DNA of 64,000 nucleotides. Origin: Bacillus sp. DTU_2020_1000418_1_SI_GHA_SEK_038 (GTDB taxonomy: Bacteria > Bacillota > Bacilli > Bacillales > Cytobacillaceae). The position numbers and the translations under genes were made by a program. Position 1 is the stretch's first letter. The number at the start of each line of letters is the position of its first letter. Positions 46,385 through 54,535 of the stretch are shown piece by piece. Location of the stretch: NCBI RefSeq assembly GCF_032341175.1, contig NZ_CP135435.1, positions 4,030,001-4,094,000 on the forward strand, given 5' to 3'. The notes under the pieces were generated by a model. That model did not search any database and was not told the DNA's origin. It was given only the letters and a program-made list of their open reading frames with translations.

Positions 46385-46610
46385 ATTTTGGCCGGTTGTC
46401 AGCCATTTCGAGGCGTTTATCAGCCATTTCGAGGCGTTTATCAGCCAATTCGTGGCGCTTATCAGCCAATTCATGGCGCTTATCAGCCAATTCACGGCAT
46501 TTATCAGCCAATTCACGGCATTTATCAGCCAATTCACGGCATTTATCAGCCAATTCACGGCATTTATCAGCCAATTCACGGCATTTGTCAGCCAATTCTC
46601 CAACCTCCAT
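46385..46610. repeat. Longest family B array: ten to eleven 21-bp units
   Basis: GGCATTTATCAGCCAATTCAC (20-21 bases) recurs with few changes about ten times. Because 21 is a multiple of 3, several frames stay open; the minus strand reads as heptads ELADKCR. The minus-strand frame (46332-46622) lacks a ribosome site and I do not call it a gene. Confidence 0.9.
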
Positions 46611-46771
46611 GTTTTTTCCCACCCGAACAAGTTTCCTCTACAATTTTAATAAATAAAAGCATCCACAGTAAAAAACACTATCCATATGGAGTAGTGATCA
46701 CGGTAAAGATTTTAGGTGAGATTCCTTCCAACTGTAGTCGGAAGATCATTTACAAAGTAACCTCAAGCTGA

Positions 46772-46806
46772 ACAAAAACAAAACGCCTGGGTTTGACCCC
46801 AAGCGC
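46772..46806 (-). terminator. Terminator of the oligopeptide-binding protein gene
   Basis: On the minus strand CTTGGGG and CCCAGGC pair and are followed by GTTTTGTTTTTG. Confidence 0.65.
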
Positions 46807-46814
46807 TGTATTGC

Positions 46815-48500
46815 CTATTTCCCCTCAATATATGTCCATTTATAACTGTAGGTTGAATTCGGATGAGCAACAAAACCTTTTACATATGGCTTCACAAGGA
46901 AGGCTTCACTTGATTGATACATCGGTGAAATGACTGTATCCTGTTCGATTAGAATCCGTTCTGCTTCCTGCAAATCAGCTAAGCGACCATCTAGGTTAGA
47001 AAAATCAACTTGCGCTTTTTTAACCAGTTGGTCAAACTCAGGATTTTGATAGCTTTGCCAATTGAATGGACCATCTGAAAGGTGAAGGGACATTAGCTCA
47101 ATTGGATCAGGATAATCAGTGCCCCATCCGGAGTGGGTCATATCATAATTTTGTTTTGTTTCCAGATCGAGTTTTTGTTTATTTGGCTGCTGGTTAATTT
47201 TAACCGTAAGTCCAGGCAAATTCGTCTCAAGTTGGTTCTTAATGTATTCTGCAACGGACTTTCGCTGTCCGTCATCATAGCTCAAAAATTCCAGTTCAAT
47301 TGAATCAGTACCTAATTCCTCTAGGCCTGTTTGCCAATATTCCTTTGCTTTTTCCACTCCCTCAGAGTTTAAATCTCCATATTTATCTCTGAAATCTCCT
47401 CCATCGGAAGTTGATACTAGGTTTTCAGGGATTAAAAAGTAAGCTGGAAGAGATCCGTTTTTGAGAATAAATTCAGCAGACTCTTTTTTATTCCAAGCCA
47501 TATCAATCGCTTTACGTATATTTGTATTACTTAAGTACTCATTTTCTAAATTAAAGCGTATAAAATATACCTCAATTTTCATAGTTGTTTGGAAATCTGG
47601 ATGATCATGATATAAATCAACAAATTCTGATGACAGGCTCGTGACATCTACAGTATTTGTATCATAGAGATTTACAGCAGCTGAAACTTCCTTTACTACT
47701 TTATAATTAATGGCTTCAAGCTTTACAGCATTAGCATCCCAATAGGTTGGATTTTTTTTAAGCACCCACCCTTCTTCATGTTTCCATGAATCAAGTACAA
47801 ACGGACCGTTATAAATTAAGTTTTCCGGCTCTAAAGCATATTTTTCCCCTTGGGAATTAATAAATTCTTCATTCTGAGGATAGAAAACAGCATTCGTTAA
47901 TGTGTCAATGAAATATGGGATGGCATTTTCAAGCTTAACTTCTAATGTAAAGTCATCTAGAGCTTTAACACCTAATTCCTCAACCTTTCCGTAGAGCTCA
48001 TCGTCCTTATCCTGTATTTTTGTTGCATTTACAATCGAATCTAATCTAAAGGCGTATGGTGAGAGAGTATCTGGGTGAAGTAATCTTTGCCAGGCGAATA
48101 CAAAATCATGGGCGGTTACAGGTGATCCATTGCTCCATTTTGCGTCTTCTCTTAAATGGAATGTATAAGTTTTCCTGTCTTCACTGACTTCATGATCCTT
48201 TGCCATTCCAGGGGTAAGCTTGTGATTTTGATCTTGACGGTAGAGTCCCTCCATAATATTCATCATGATGGTGGCAGAAAGTCTGTCAATGACTCCATTT
48301 GTTTTTAATGAAGCGATTTCATATGGTGCGAATAGGTTTAAAGTTTGTGATTCCGAGCTGGTTGATGGATTATTTTCTTCTTTTTCAACGGTTGAATCTG
48401 TGGGTTTAACAGTTTCACTCCCTTTTCCATAGCAACCTGCCAAAGCTAATACGATTAAAATAGTTAGCAAGGCTCTTAAAGTCATTCGCTTATTTTTCAA
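46815..48500 (-). CDS. Oligopeptide-binding lipoprotein (OppA/DppE type)
   Basis: The 561-residue protein starts at TTG behind ATGGAGGGATT and has a lipobox LALAGC with Cys23. SBP family 5 segments include KTYTFHLREDAKWSNGSPVT and DFVFAWQRLLHP, typical of the OppA group that binds peptides of several residues. Unlike the two island binding proteins it has no linked permease or ATPase, so it must use a transporter encoded elsewhere. It is divergent from an M24 peptidase gene, which would degrade imported peptides. Confidence 0.92.
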   Translation of the reverse strand: MKNKRMTLRALLTILIVLALAGCYGKGSETVKPTDSTVEKEENNPSTSSESQTLNLFAPYEIASLKTNGVIDRLSATIMMNIMEGLYRQDQNHKLTPGMAKDHEVSEDRKTYTFHLREDAKWSNGSPVTAHDFVFAWQRLLHPDTLSPYAFRLDSIVNATKIQDKDDELYGKVEELGVKALDDFTLEVKLENAIPYFIDTLTNAVFYPQNEEFINSQGEKYALEPENLIYNGPFVLDSWKHEEGWVLKKNPTYWDANAVKLEAINYKVVKEVSAAVNLYDTNTVDVTSLSSEFVDLYHDHPDFQTTMKIEVYFIRFNLENEYLSNTNIRKAIDMAWNKKESAEFILKNGSLPAYFLIPENLVSTSDGGDFRDKYGDLNSEGVEKAKEYWQTGLEELGTDSIELEFLSYDDGQRKSVAEYIKNQLETNLPGLTVKINQQPNKQKLDLETKQNYDMTHSGWGTDYPDPIELMSLHLSDGPFNWQSYQNPEFDQLVKKAQVDFSNLDGRLADLQEAERILIEQDTVISPMYQSSEAFLVKPYVKGFVAHPNSTYSYKWTYIEGK

Positions 48501-48774
48501 ATAAATCCCTCCATATTAAAATTAAATATAATATTTGCAAGTTGTGTGCCAATGTATTTAAAAGCCGGAAAGCGCCCAGCCTATATACCTATTTATCAAA
48601 AATATTCAGAAGTGTATAATTATTTTGAAAACCGAGTCAAAATATTTTGAATGTGTAAAATTGCTTTGAAGCTAGAATAGCAAAATAATTTTGCAAAGCC
48701 CGTTTTAAAAGGGATTATACAATGGCATAAAATTTGCAATGACCTTTATTGATAAAAATAAGAGGAGGTTACAT

Positions 48775-49854
48775 ATGGAAAGGATTCGTAGGCTAAGAGA
48801 AAGATTTCATGATTTAGGTGTAAATGGAATGATGATTATCAATCCATGGAACATGATATACATGTCTGGTTTTACGGGAAGCAACGGTGTGATTCTTATT
48901 TCTGAAACGGAAGCCAAACTCATTACAGATTATCGTTATTTTGATCAAGCTCGAGAACAGGCTGAGGATTATGAAATCGTGTTACATGCCGGTCACACTG
49001 GCCATAAAGGGAGAATTTATGAAGAAGTGGCTGTGCAAGTGAAAGAAATGAAGATTAGCAAGCTTGGTTTTGAGCAGGATCATCTAACATATGGTTTATT
49101 TAGTAAAAATAAAGACAACCTGTCAGCTGAATTAGTTCCTACCAGCAAGGTAGTAGAAAAGCTTCGAAAGATTAAATCAAAGGATGAGATTGAAAAACTA
49201 AGGTTTGCAGCAGAAGTAGCGGATAAAGCATTTGAACATATTTTAACAATTGTTCGGCCTGGAATAAGAGAGCTTGATATTTCAGATGCACTTACATCCG
49301 TTATTAAGGAGCATGGCTGTACGAATACAGCTTTTCCTCCAACGGTTGCTTCGGGTTATCGCGGCGCATTGCCTCATGGCCGTGCAAGTGAAAAAATAAT
49401 TGAAAAAGGCGACATGATTACGATTGATTTTGGTGCGAATTATAAAGGGTATTGGTCAGATATCGCAAGGACGATTGCGGTTGGAGAGCCTACACCCGAA
49501 TTAAGGAAAGTACACGATGTGGTACTGACCTCATTCCGAAATTGTGTAGCCAACATCAAACCTGGTTTAACCGATCAAGAGGTTGATGCATTAATGCGGG
49601 AAAACATCATTCAGCATGGCTATAACGATTATTCCGGACCAGGGACAGGACATGGCATTGGCATTGAAATCGGCGAGGATCCCTATTTCTCTGTTTTAAA
49701 AGACCAAGTATTAGAGGAAAATATGGTGATTACGGTCGAGCCTGGAATTTATTTAAAAGGTCTAGGCGGTGCAAGGGTTGAGGATGTCCTTCTTGTTACT
49801 AAAGATGGCTGTGAAAGTTTTAATCCATCAACGAAGGAACTGTTAATTTTATAG
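48775..49854 (+). CDS. M24B Xaa-Pro dipeptidase/aminopeptidase
   Basis: I start at the ATG at 48775 behind AAGAGGAGGTTAC; the frame extends 12 codons upstream without a ribosome site. The 359-residue enzyme has the N-terminal creatinase-like domain (MYMSGFTGSNGVILIS) and the pita-bread catalytic domain with five metal ligands visible in TIDFGANYKGYWSDIART (two Asp), GTGHGIGIEIGE (His), TVEPGIYL (Glu) and GGARVEDVLLV (Glu). It cleaves peptides with proline in second position. Divergent pairing with the peptide-binding protein suggests a role in peptide nutrition. Confidence 0.93.
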   Translation: MERIRRLRERFHDLGVNGMMIINPWNMIYMSGFTGSNGVILISETEAKLITDYRYFDQAREQAEDYEIVLHAGHTGHKGRIYEEVAVQVKEMKISKLGFEQDHLTYGLFSKNKDNLSAELVPTSKVVEKLRKIKSKDEIEKLRFAAEVADKAFEHILTIVRPGIRELDISDALTSVIKEHGCTNTAFPPTVASGYRGALPHGRASEKIIEKGDMITIDFGANYKGYWSDIARTIAVGEPTPELRKVHDVVLTSFRNCVANIKPGLTDQEVDALMRENIIQHGYNDYSGPGTGHGIGIEIGEDPYFSVLKDQVLEENMVITVEPGIYLKGLGGARVEDVLLVTKDGCESFNPSTKELLIL

Positions 49855-49871
49855 ATTGTACTAAAATCCCG

Positions 49872-49920
49872 AAGGAGCTGCATTAAAAGTCTAATTGTAC
49901 TTTTAAGGCAGCTCCTTTTA
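49872..49920 (+). terminator. Terminator after the M24 peptidase
   Basis: AAGGAGCTGC pairs with GCAGCTCCTTTTA, and an inner AAAAGT/ACTTTT stem extends the hairpin. Confidence 0.75.
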
Positions 49921-50340
49921 GCATGGATTTCGTTTGCATGGACATGGTTGTGCCACCCTAATAAATCGTAAACCCTATGCTTCCCTCTGGGTTTATTGGA
50001 ACTCTACAAAATTTTGAAGCTACCCTTTCAGCGCCAACACTCCACCAGAATATGGATATTGAACACCATCAATTTTTTGTCATTATTAAATGTCAGTAAT
50101 AGATATAGGTATCACTGCCCCTGAAATGTGGTATAAACGAAAAAATTCATTTTTTACCCTTTAGGAAGTTTTCCCTGTAAAGTTTTATCATAGCCGGGAT
50201 CAAGCCCCAATGCTTGGAAGGCTTGCCGAAACATTGACTATCCCCACATAGCTTGGGTAATATATAAATAGGAAAAGTTGGAAATACAGTTTTTCTTTAA
50301 ATTTCTTGCATATACTATCCTTGACCTTAACGATTAACAG
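49921..50340. other. Spacer with no supported gene
   Basis: No frame with a ribosome site was found. The minus strand near 50030-50080 reads QKIDGVQYPYSGGVLALKG before a stop, which looks like the end of a lost gene, but it is too short to assign. Confidence 0.4.
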
Positions 50341-50380
50341 CAGAGGAGAGTTGCAAGTGAAAAAAAGGAGGAAAAATAAA

Positions 50381-50596
50381 ATGACTAAAACATTGAAGGC
50401 TCGAGTAAAGACTGGTAAAGCTTTAGGAATGCGTGGAAGGAAACCAAGTTTGGAAACTAAGAACGCTATCATGTCGAAACAAATAGAAGAATTACACCTT
50501 CAAGAAAAACAACCCATTCTAAAAGTAAATCAAAATGGAGTAGTGACAAATTTAGATTACAACAATCCACAACACATGAGGTGGCTAGAAGACTAA
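50381..50596 (+). CDS. Putative antitoxin of the MazF-like pair
   Basis: The 71-residue protein starts at the ATG at 50381 behind AAAGGAGGAAAAA. The N-terminus is basic (MTKTLKARVKTGKALGMRGR) and may bind DNA; the C-terminus is polar and ends NNPQHMRWLED. It is coupled to the next gene by a TAATG overlap. It is not a recognisable MazE, so it may be an uncommon antitoxin type. The role is inferred from position and size. Confidence 0.6.
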   Translation: MTKTLKARVKTGKALGMRGRKPSLETKNAIMSKQIEELHLQEKQPILKVNQNGVVTNLDYNNPQHMRWLED

Positions 50597-50961
50597 TGAA
50601 AGCAGGAGAAATTTACGACCTTTATTTTCCATTTAAACCACCTATCAAGCCGGGCGAAGCTGCAGGTAAGACACGTCCGGCTTTAATTTTGTCTATTTCA
50701 ACCGATGGAACAACAACCGCTATATTAGTAAAAATTACGGGCTCTAAGCCATCAAGCTCATTTCCTAATCGAATTCAAATTGTTCATTGGAGAGCAGCTG
50801 GATTAGAGAAACAATCATACGCTGAAATTAATTCCTCTTTGCCTTTTGATTTTAGCACAGTCCCACATACTTATAGAGGTGAACTGCAAGAATCAGATTT
50901 TAATAGAGTTCTATCTTCTTATTTGAAACTTAGAACTGGTGGTTCCCAAACCACAAGTTAA
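50596..50961 (+). CDS. PemK/MazF-family toxin-like protein
   Basis: The start is the ATG at 50596, which shares its A with the previous stop; a GTG five codons upstream is inside the antitoxin gene. The 121-residue product has the PemK fold's opening (GEIYDLYFPFKPPIKPGEAA, then GKTRPALILSIS), where the conserved arginine-proline pair lies at the active site, and a later WRAAGLEKQSYAEINSS strand. Such proteins are sequence-specific ribonucleases. It is somewhat larger than typical MazF (about 110 residues). Confidence 0.8.
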   Translation: MKAGEIYDLYFPFKPPIKPGEAAGKTRPALILSISTDGTTTAILVKITGSKPSSSFPNRIQIVHWRAAGLEKQSYAEINSSLPFDFSTVPHTYRGELQESDFNRVLSSYLKLRTGGSQTTS

Positions 50962-51105
50962 TTAGAATTACATATTGCTATAAACCGAGACGTTATTAAT
51001 TCTATTTAAAAGATAACAAACTAATGTCGAAGAAACCTTCATCCACAGATGCCCTCAGAAAAAGATTGCTTTTTTATACCTCAAGAAGCAAGGAGAGATA
51101 CCATA

Positions 51106-51324
51106 ATGGACACCCCTAAATTTATAAAGAATCACCAGGAGCATTTACAATTGATTAAAACCGCCATAGAAAAACAGGAAGCCTATCTTTTTATAGGGGC
51201 TGGATTTTCACAAAATGCTGAGCCTAAATCCGTTAAGCAGGAACATTATTCCAGAGGAAAACCACCTTTTTCTATTAGAAAGTCAGCCAAATTTACTGGT
51301 TTGTCAGCCAATTCCCGCAGGTAG
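51106..51324 (+). pseudogene. Truncated SIR2-like gene cut by a family B repeat
   Basis: A good ribosome site (AAGGAGAGATACCAT) and ATG begin MDTPKFIKNHQEHLQLIKTA, then AYLFIGAGFSQNAEPK, the NAD-binding GAG(F/L)S start of SIR2-like proteins that in bacteria often belong to anti-phage systems. After about 55 codons the frame runs into family B sequence (TCAGCCAAATTTACTGG, TTTGTCAGCCAATTCCC) and stops. Intact relatives have several hundred residues, so the catalytic rest has been lost through repeat insertion or recombination. Confidence 0.6.
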
Positions 51325-51400
51325 TACCTAAATCTCTCTACATTGAAAAAGTCTTAATATAAGTGATATTTTCATATCGCACTTCCTAAAACTGAACATA

Positions 51401-51474
51401 AAAAAATAGACCTCTTGCAGATACTATAATGTATCTGTATTCCGTGATTCCTGAGTGTGATGTGTCTATTTTTT
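51401..51474 (-). terminator. Terminator-like long hairpin after the zinc-ribbon gene
   Basis: AAAAAATAGAC and GTCTATTTTTT are perfect inverted repeats enclosing an inner CAGATAC/GTATCTG hairpin. The outer stem begins right at the TGA of the minus-strand gene. Confidence 0.65.
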
Positions 51475-52037
51475 CAATCAACATCATCCGTTACATCATA
51501 CATCTTTACTTTAATCTGAAAGCCCTCGTAAGTCATAAGCATCTTTCCAACTTCTTCCCATGCAAAAGGTTTTCCATCAATGATAATAAGGGGTACGCCG
51601 TCAGATGATTCATCATATTCAATAATGCCTGTGAACTGATCATGAATAATTGAATTGTATGCTTGTCCATTAGGGAATAGCTTTGACTTAACTTGTTGCA
51701 TATGGATACCTTTTCGAGTCTTTTCAATTAGCTTAGTAAGTAATTCTGTCTGATTGGAATCCAATTCACCATGGATAGCAAATTTGTAACCATACTTTAT
51801 GTCCTCCGCAGCCTCCAAGTAAAGCCCGACTGGATGCAGTCGCCTTTCCACATAGAAAGTTCTGCTTACACCTTGATAATCCTTCAATGAAAAGCTTTCT
51901 ATCAACTGCTCTAGGTCTACCCCTAGCTCATCGGACATAATCTCGTTGTAGCAATTGTTACATAATCGCTTACTAGTTGCCCCGTCTTTCAATATGATTT
52001 TTACTTCATTCGTTCCGCAGCGCTCACACTTGTCCAT
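51474..52037 (-). CDS. Hypothetical protein with N-terminal zinc ribbon, 187 residues
   Basis: Residues 4-29 contain two CxxC pairs (CERCGTNEVKIIL, then CNNCYNE; C4, C7, C26, C29) as in a treble-clef or zinc-ribbon domain. The rest is a mixed alpha/beta region with an acidic C-terminus. The ATG follows a weak AGGTGAGC ribosome site. Homologs of this layout occur in Bacillus as uncharacterised proteins. It stands alone between repeat elements, so no function can be inferred beyond probable metal binding. Confidence 0.72.
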   Translation of the reverse strand: MDKCERCGTNEVKIILKDGATSKRLCNNCYNEIMSDELGVDLEQLIESFSLKDYQGVSRTFYVERRLHPVGLYLEAAEDIKYGYKFAIHGELDSNQTELLTKLIEKTRKGIHMQQVKSKLFPNGQAYNSIIHDQFTGIIEYDESSDGVPLIIIDGKPFAWEEVGKMLMTYEGFQIKVKMYDVTDDVD

Positions 52038-52069
52038 ATGCTCACCTATTTAGTTTTTCTTCTATTTTA

Positions 52070-52147
52070 TCATAATGACAATTGGATTAGAAAAATGCAA
52101 AATTGCAATAGCATGTTCATTGCTTTGTACGCCAGCCTATCAAACAC
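52070..52147 (-). pseudogene. Decayed copy 2 of the type I toxin gene
   Basis: The reading AYKAMNMLLQFCIFLIQLSL aligns with TYEAMNMLIQFGIFLATALT of the intact toxin at 60373, but the start ATG has become ATA and the C-terminal half is lost. The leader (about 52148-52225) still carries AGGGAGCGTCAACCG and GTAGTTGCTAGATTG. Confidence 0.65.
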
Positions 52148-52289
52148 CCCTTTTCTTACAGGGAGCGTCAACCGTCCATCCGGTTTTTGTAGTTGCTAGA
52201 TTGATATTATCATTTTCAATTCAAAAAATTAGCTAAATCCGATCATTTGCTCCGCGTTCTTTATTACCACATAGTAAAACCTTCAATTT

Positions 52290-52620
52290 ATTCATACAAC
52301 AAATTAAGCTTAAGATTGGCTTTATTGCACATTATCCTTCGAAGATTCATCTCCCCTTCAGAAAATACAAAATCACACAGAAAAAGGTACTCTAATCTAT
52401 CAGTTCTGTAATCTAAGTTGTACCTAAGCCTGTTTAGGCCACTTAAACGACATATTGTTAGATAAAAACTTCACTTTGACAGAGAGGCTGAAGGTTTATC
52501 AGCCAAATTGGGCAGTTTGTCAGCCAGATTTTGAATTTGTCAGCCAATTCCAGGTAGTTGTCAGCCAAATTGACTGGTTTGTCAGCCAATTCCCACAGGT
52601 GGCACCTAAATCTCTCTACA
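52290..52620. repeat. Family B element, full-length copy
   Basis: It starts near AAGCTTAAGATTGGC, includes CTGTAATCTAAGTTGTACC and CACTTTGACAGAGAGG, then five CAGCCA units at 21-base spacing, and ends TCCCACAGGTGGCACC. The same leader-array-tail order occurs at about 40.85, 43.85, 56.98 and 60.64 kb, showing a defined element rather than a simple microsatellite. Confidence 0.85.
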
Positions 52621-52821
52621 TTGCTTATATAAGTGAACTTTTCATGATCTCACTTCCAAAAATTACATCCCTGAACGTGGTAAAAAAATACAGGATTTCC
52701 TCCTGGAATAAAGTGAATAGGCGCATCTAGATTATTGTGCTTGATTACAATTAATATCCTAATAGACTTTTTTCCAAACCCTTTATCAACGCGGATCGGT
52801 ACTAATTTCACAAAAAATAAT

Positions 52822-52849
52822 TTGACTTAATTGAATTTTGTGATAATAT
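52822..52849 (+). promoter_or_regulatory. Promoter of the second SAM riboswitch
   Basis: TTGACT at 52822 and TAATAT at 52844 are 16 bases apart, upstream of the S-box-like leader. Confidence 0.5.
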
Positions 52850-52888
52850 AAATACAATAATTCCTATTGTTATACTACGAATTAAACT

Positions 52889-53030
52889 CTTTTTATCCAG
52901 ATAGAGGGTGAGACTACCCCCGCGAACTCTCGGCATCCAGGTTTTAAAGCGAGGTCAGACATCACTCAGATTGCGAAGAACCCTGGTGCCAAATTCAGAA
53001 GAGTGGCTGCTCATTCCGAAGATAAGAAGG
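52889..53030 (+). promoter_or_regulatory. Divergent SAM-I riboswitch
   Basis: The order TTATCCAGATAGAGGGTGAG, CTCTCGGCATCC, GGTGCCAAATTCAGAAG and GATAAGAAGG follows an S-box, with P1 formed by TCTTTTTATC and GATAAGAAGG. The core GGGACTGGCC and CGGCAACC consensus is altered (GAGACTACCC, CGGCATCC), so binding strength or ligand choice could differ. No clear T-tailed terminator follows; GAAGGTG and CACCCTTC form a possible expression hairpin. Confidence 0.7.
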
Positions 53031-53151
53031 TGTTGGCAAAATGGCTTCACGTTTCGTAATGCACCCTTCTATTATCGTAAAGAAGAGTTGTCGTTTTTCC
53101 AAAGCTGTAAAGCAAGTAAATGAAATCCAAATTGGAAAGGGAGAGAAAAAG

Positions 53152-53604
53152 ATGGCCATTTCAACATTTAAAGCAAAAACAGTTTTAAAAGAAAACGTAT
53201 TAGTGGAAACAGAATCGAGAGGGCATAAAGTGATTGTGGATGAGCCAGCAACCTTAGGAGGAACTGATAAAGGAATGAATCCGGTGGAACTACTTCTGTC
53301 CGCTTTAGGTGCGTGCCAGTCAATCGTAGCGAGAACATATGCGAAGCAATTCAATATCGATCTTAAAAAGTTTTGGGTTGAATTAGAAGGAGATATTGAC
53401 CTAGACGGGTTTTTTAACAAATCTGATGTAAGACCAGGATTCTTATCCATACTGTATACGTTTCATATCGAAACGGATGCCCCAGAAGATAAAGTCGAAG
53501 CATTTAAAGCATTCGTTGAAGATCATTGTCCTGTCGGCGACACGATTGCCAATCCTGTGAATCTTGTTTCTTCAAAAATGGTTGTTCATCAGCCTGTTAA
53601 ATAA
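53152..53604 (+). CDS. OsmC/Ohr-family protein
   Basis: The start is the ATG at 53152 behind GGAAAGGGAGAG; an upstream extension overlaps the leader. The 150-residue protein has the two conserved cysteines of the family in LSALGACQSI (Cys55) and EDHCPVGDTI (Cys126), which reduce peroxides or act on persulfide-like substrates. Most OsmC proteins work in peroxide defence, but the riboswitch links this one to methionine/cysteine metabolism, so it may handle a reactive sulfur species. It is a single-gene unit with a strong terminator. Confidence 0.9.
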   Translation: MAISTFKAKTVLKENVLVETESRGHKVIVDEPATLGGTDKGMNPVELLLSALGACQSIVARTYAKQFNIDLKKFWVELEGDIDLDGFFNKSDVRPGFLSILYTFHIETDAPEDKVEAFKAFVEDHCPVGDTIANPVNLVSSKMVVHQPVK

Positions 53605-53645
53605 AATACGGCCGCAAAGATAAAAATACGAATATATAAACTAAT

Positions 53646-53687
53646 AAGAGACACACAGGAAAATTAAATTCTTGTGTGTCTCTTTTA
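53646..53687 (+). terminator. Terminator after the OsmC gene
   Basis: AAGAGACACACA and TGTGTGTCTCTT form a perfect 12-bp stem, followed by TTAATATA. Confidence 0.85.
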
Positions 53688-53769
53688 ATATACGACTAAT
53701 GTGAAACAGGATTTTCCCGGGCGTCACTGCGACGAAATGATCCTTTATTCCGCTAATACTTTTCAGGTC

Positions 53770-54375
53770 TCTATTAATCAAACGTTTAATTAAATCCCCT
53801 TAAATCCAGACAGGACAAGGGATTGAGACTGTTCAATCAAACGTTTGTTTAAAGGCCAGCTTGCACCGTGACAGGATCTCACTAAGTTTGTATCATAATA
53901 ATTATTAAAATTTGGCCATTGCTTTAAATTGATATATAAATACGAACATACATATTAATCAAACGTTTAATTAAATCCACTCAAAGCCATACAGGACAAG
54001 GGATTGGGACTGTTCAATCAAACGTTTGTTTAAAGGCCATCTTGCACCGTGACAGGATCTCACTAAGTTTGTATCATAATAATTATTAAAATTTGGCCAT
54101 TGCTTTAAATTGATATATAAATACGAACATACATATTAATCAAACGTTTAATTAAATCCCCTCAAAGCCAGGCAGGACAAGGGATTGGGACTGTTCAATC
54201 AAACGTTTGTTTAAAGGTCCTCTTGCATTGATCGCACAGGATCTCACTATGTTTGTATCATACTAATTATTAAAATTAGGCAATTACATATTAATCAAAC
54301 GTTTAATTAAATCCACTCAAAGCCAGGCAGGACAAGGGATTGGGACTGTTTAATCAAACGATTAATTAGACCCTC
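53770..54375. repeat. Family E tandem array: three and a half ~180-bp units
   Basis: ATTAATCAAACGTTTAATTA occurs at about 53773, 53953, 54134 and 54289 and is followed in each case by a GGACAAGGGATTG segment and a second palindrome TTCAATCAAACGTTTGTTTA. Units one to three are nearly identical over 180 bases. No open frame is preserved, so it is a DNA repeat. Confidence 0.9.
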
Positions 54376-54452
54376 TAGGTATAGATAATAGCAAAGGTCT
54401 ATCTAACGATTGTTGAATATCTTCCCAGTATCACTGTGACCATTCGGTTAAC

Positions 54453-54502
54453 GAAAAAAAGAACCCCCCAGAAAAGCGAATCAGTCCGCTTTTCTGGGGG
54501 AT
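54453..54502 (-). terminator. Terminator of the nucleoside hydrolase pair
   Basis: On the minus strand CCCCCAGAAAAGCG pairs with CGCTTTTCTGGGGG and is followed by TTCTTTTTTTCG. Confidence 0.9.
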
Positions 54503-54535
54503 CTAGTGTTGGTATGTGGAAGAATTCAACTTAAA

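Noticed and set aside
46332..46622. Minus-strand frame of ELADKCR heptads that looks like a coiled-coil protein
   Set aside because: All frames remain open because the unit is 21 bases; no ribosome site precedes the start, and the same DNA unit occurs elsewhere without any gene context.
53041..53151. Longer start for the OsmC protein
   Set aside because: It would translate the riboswitch expression region and has no ribosome site.
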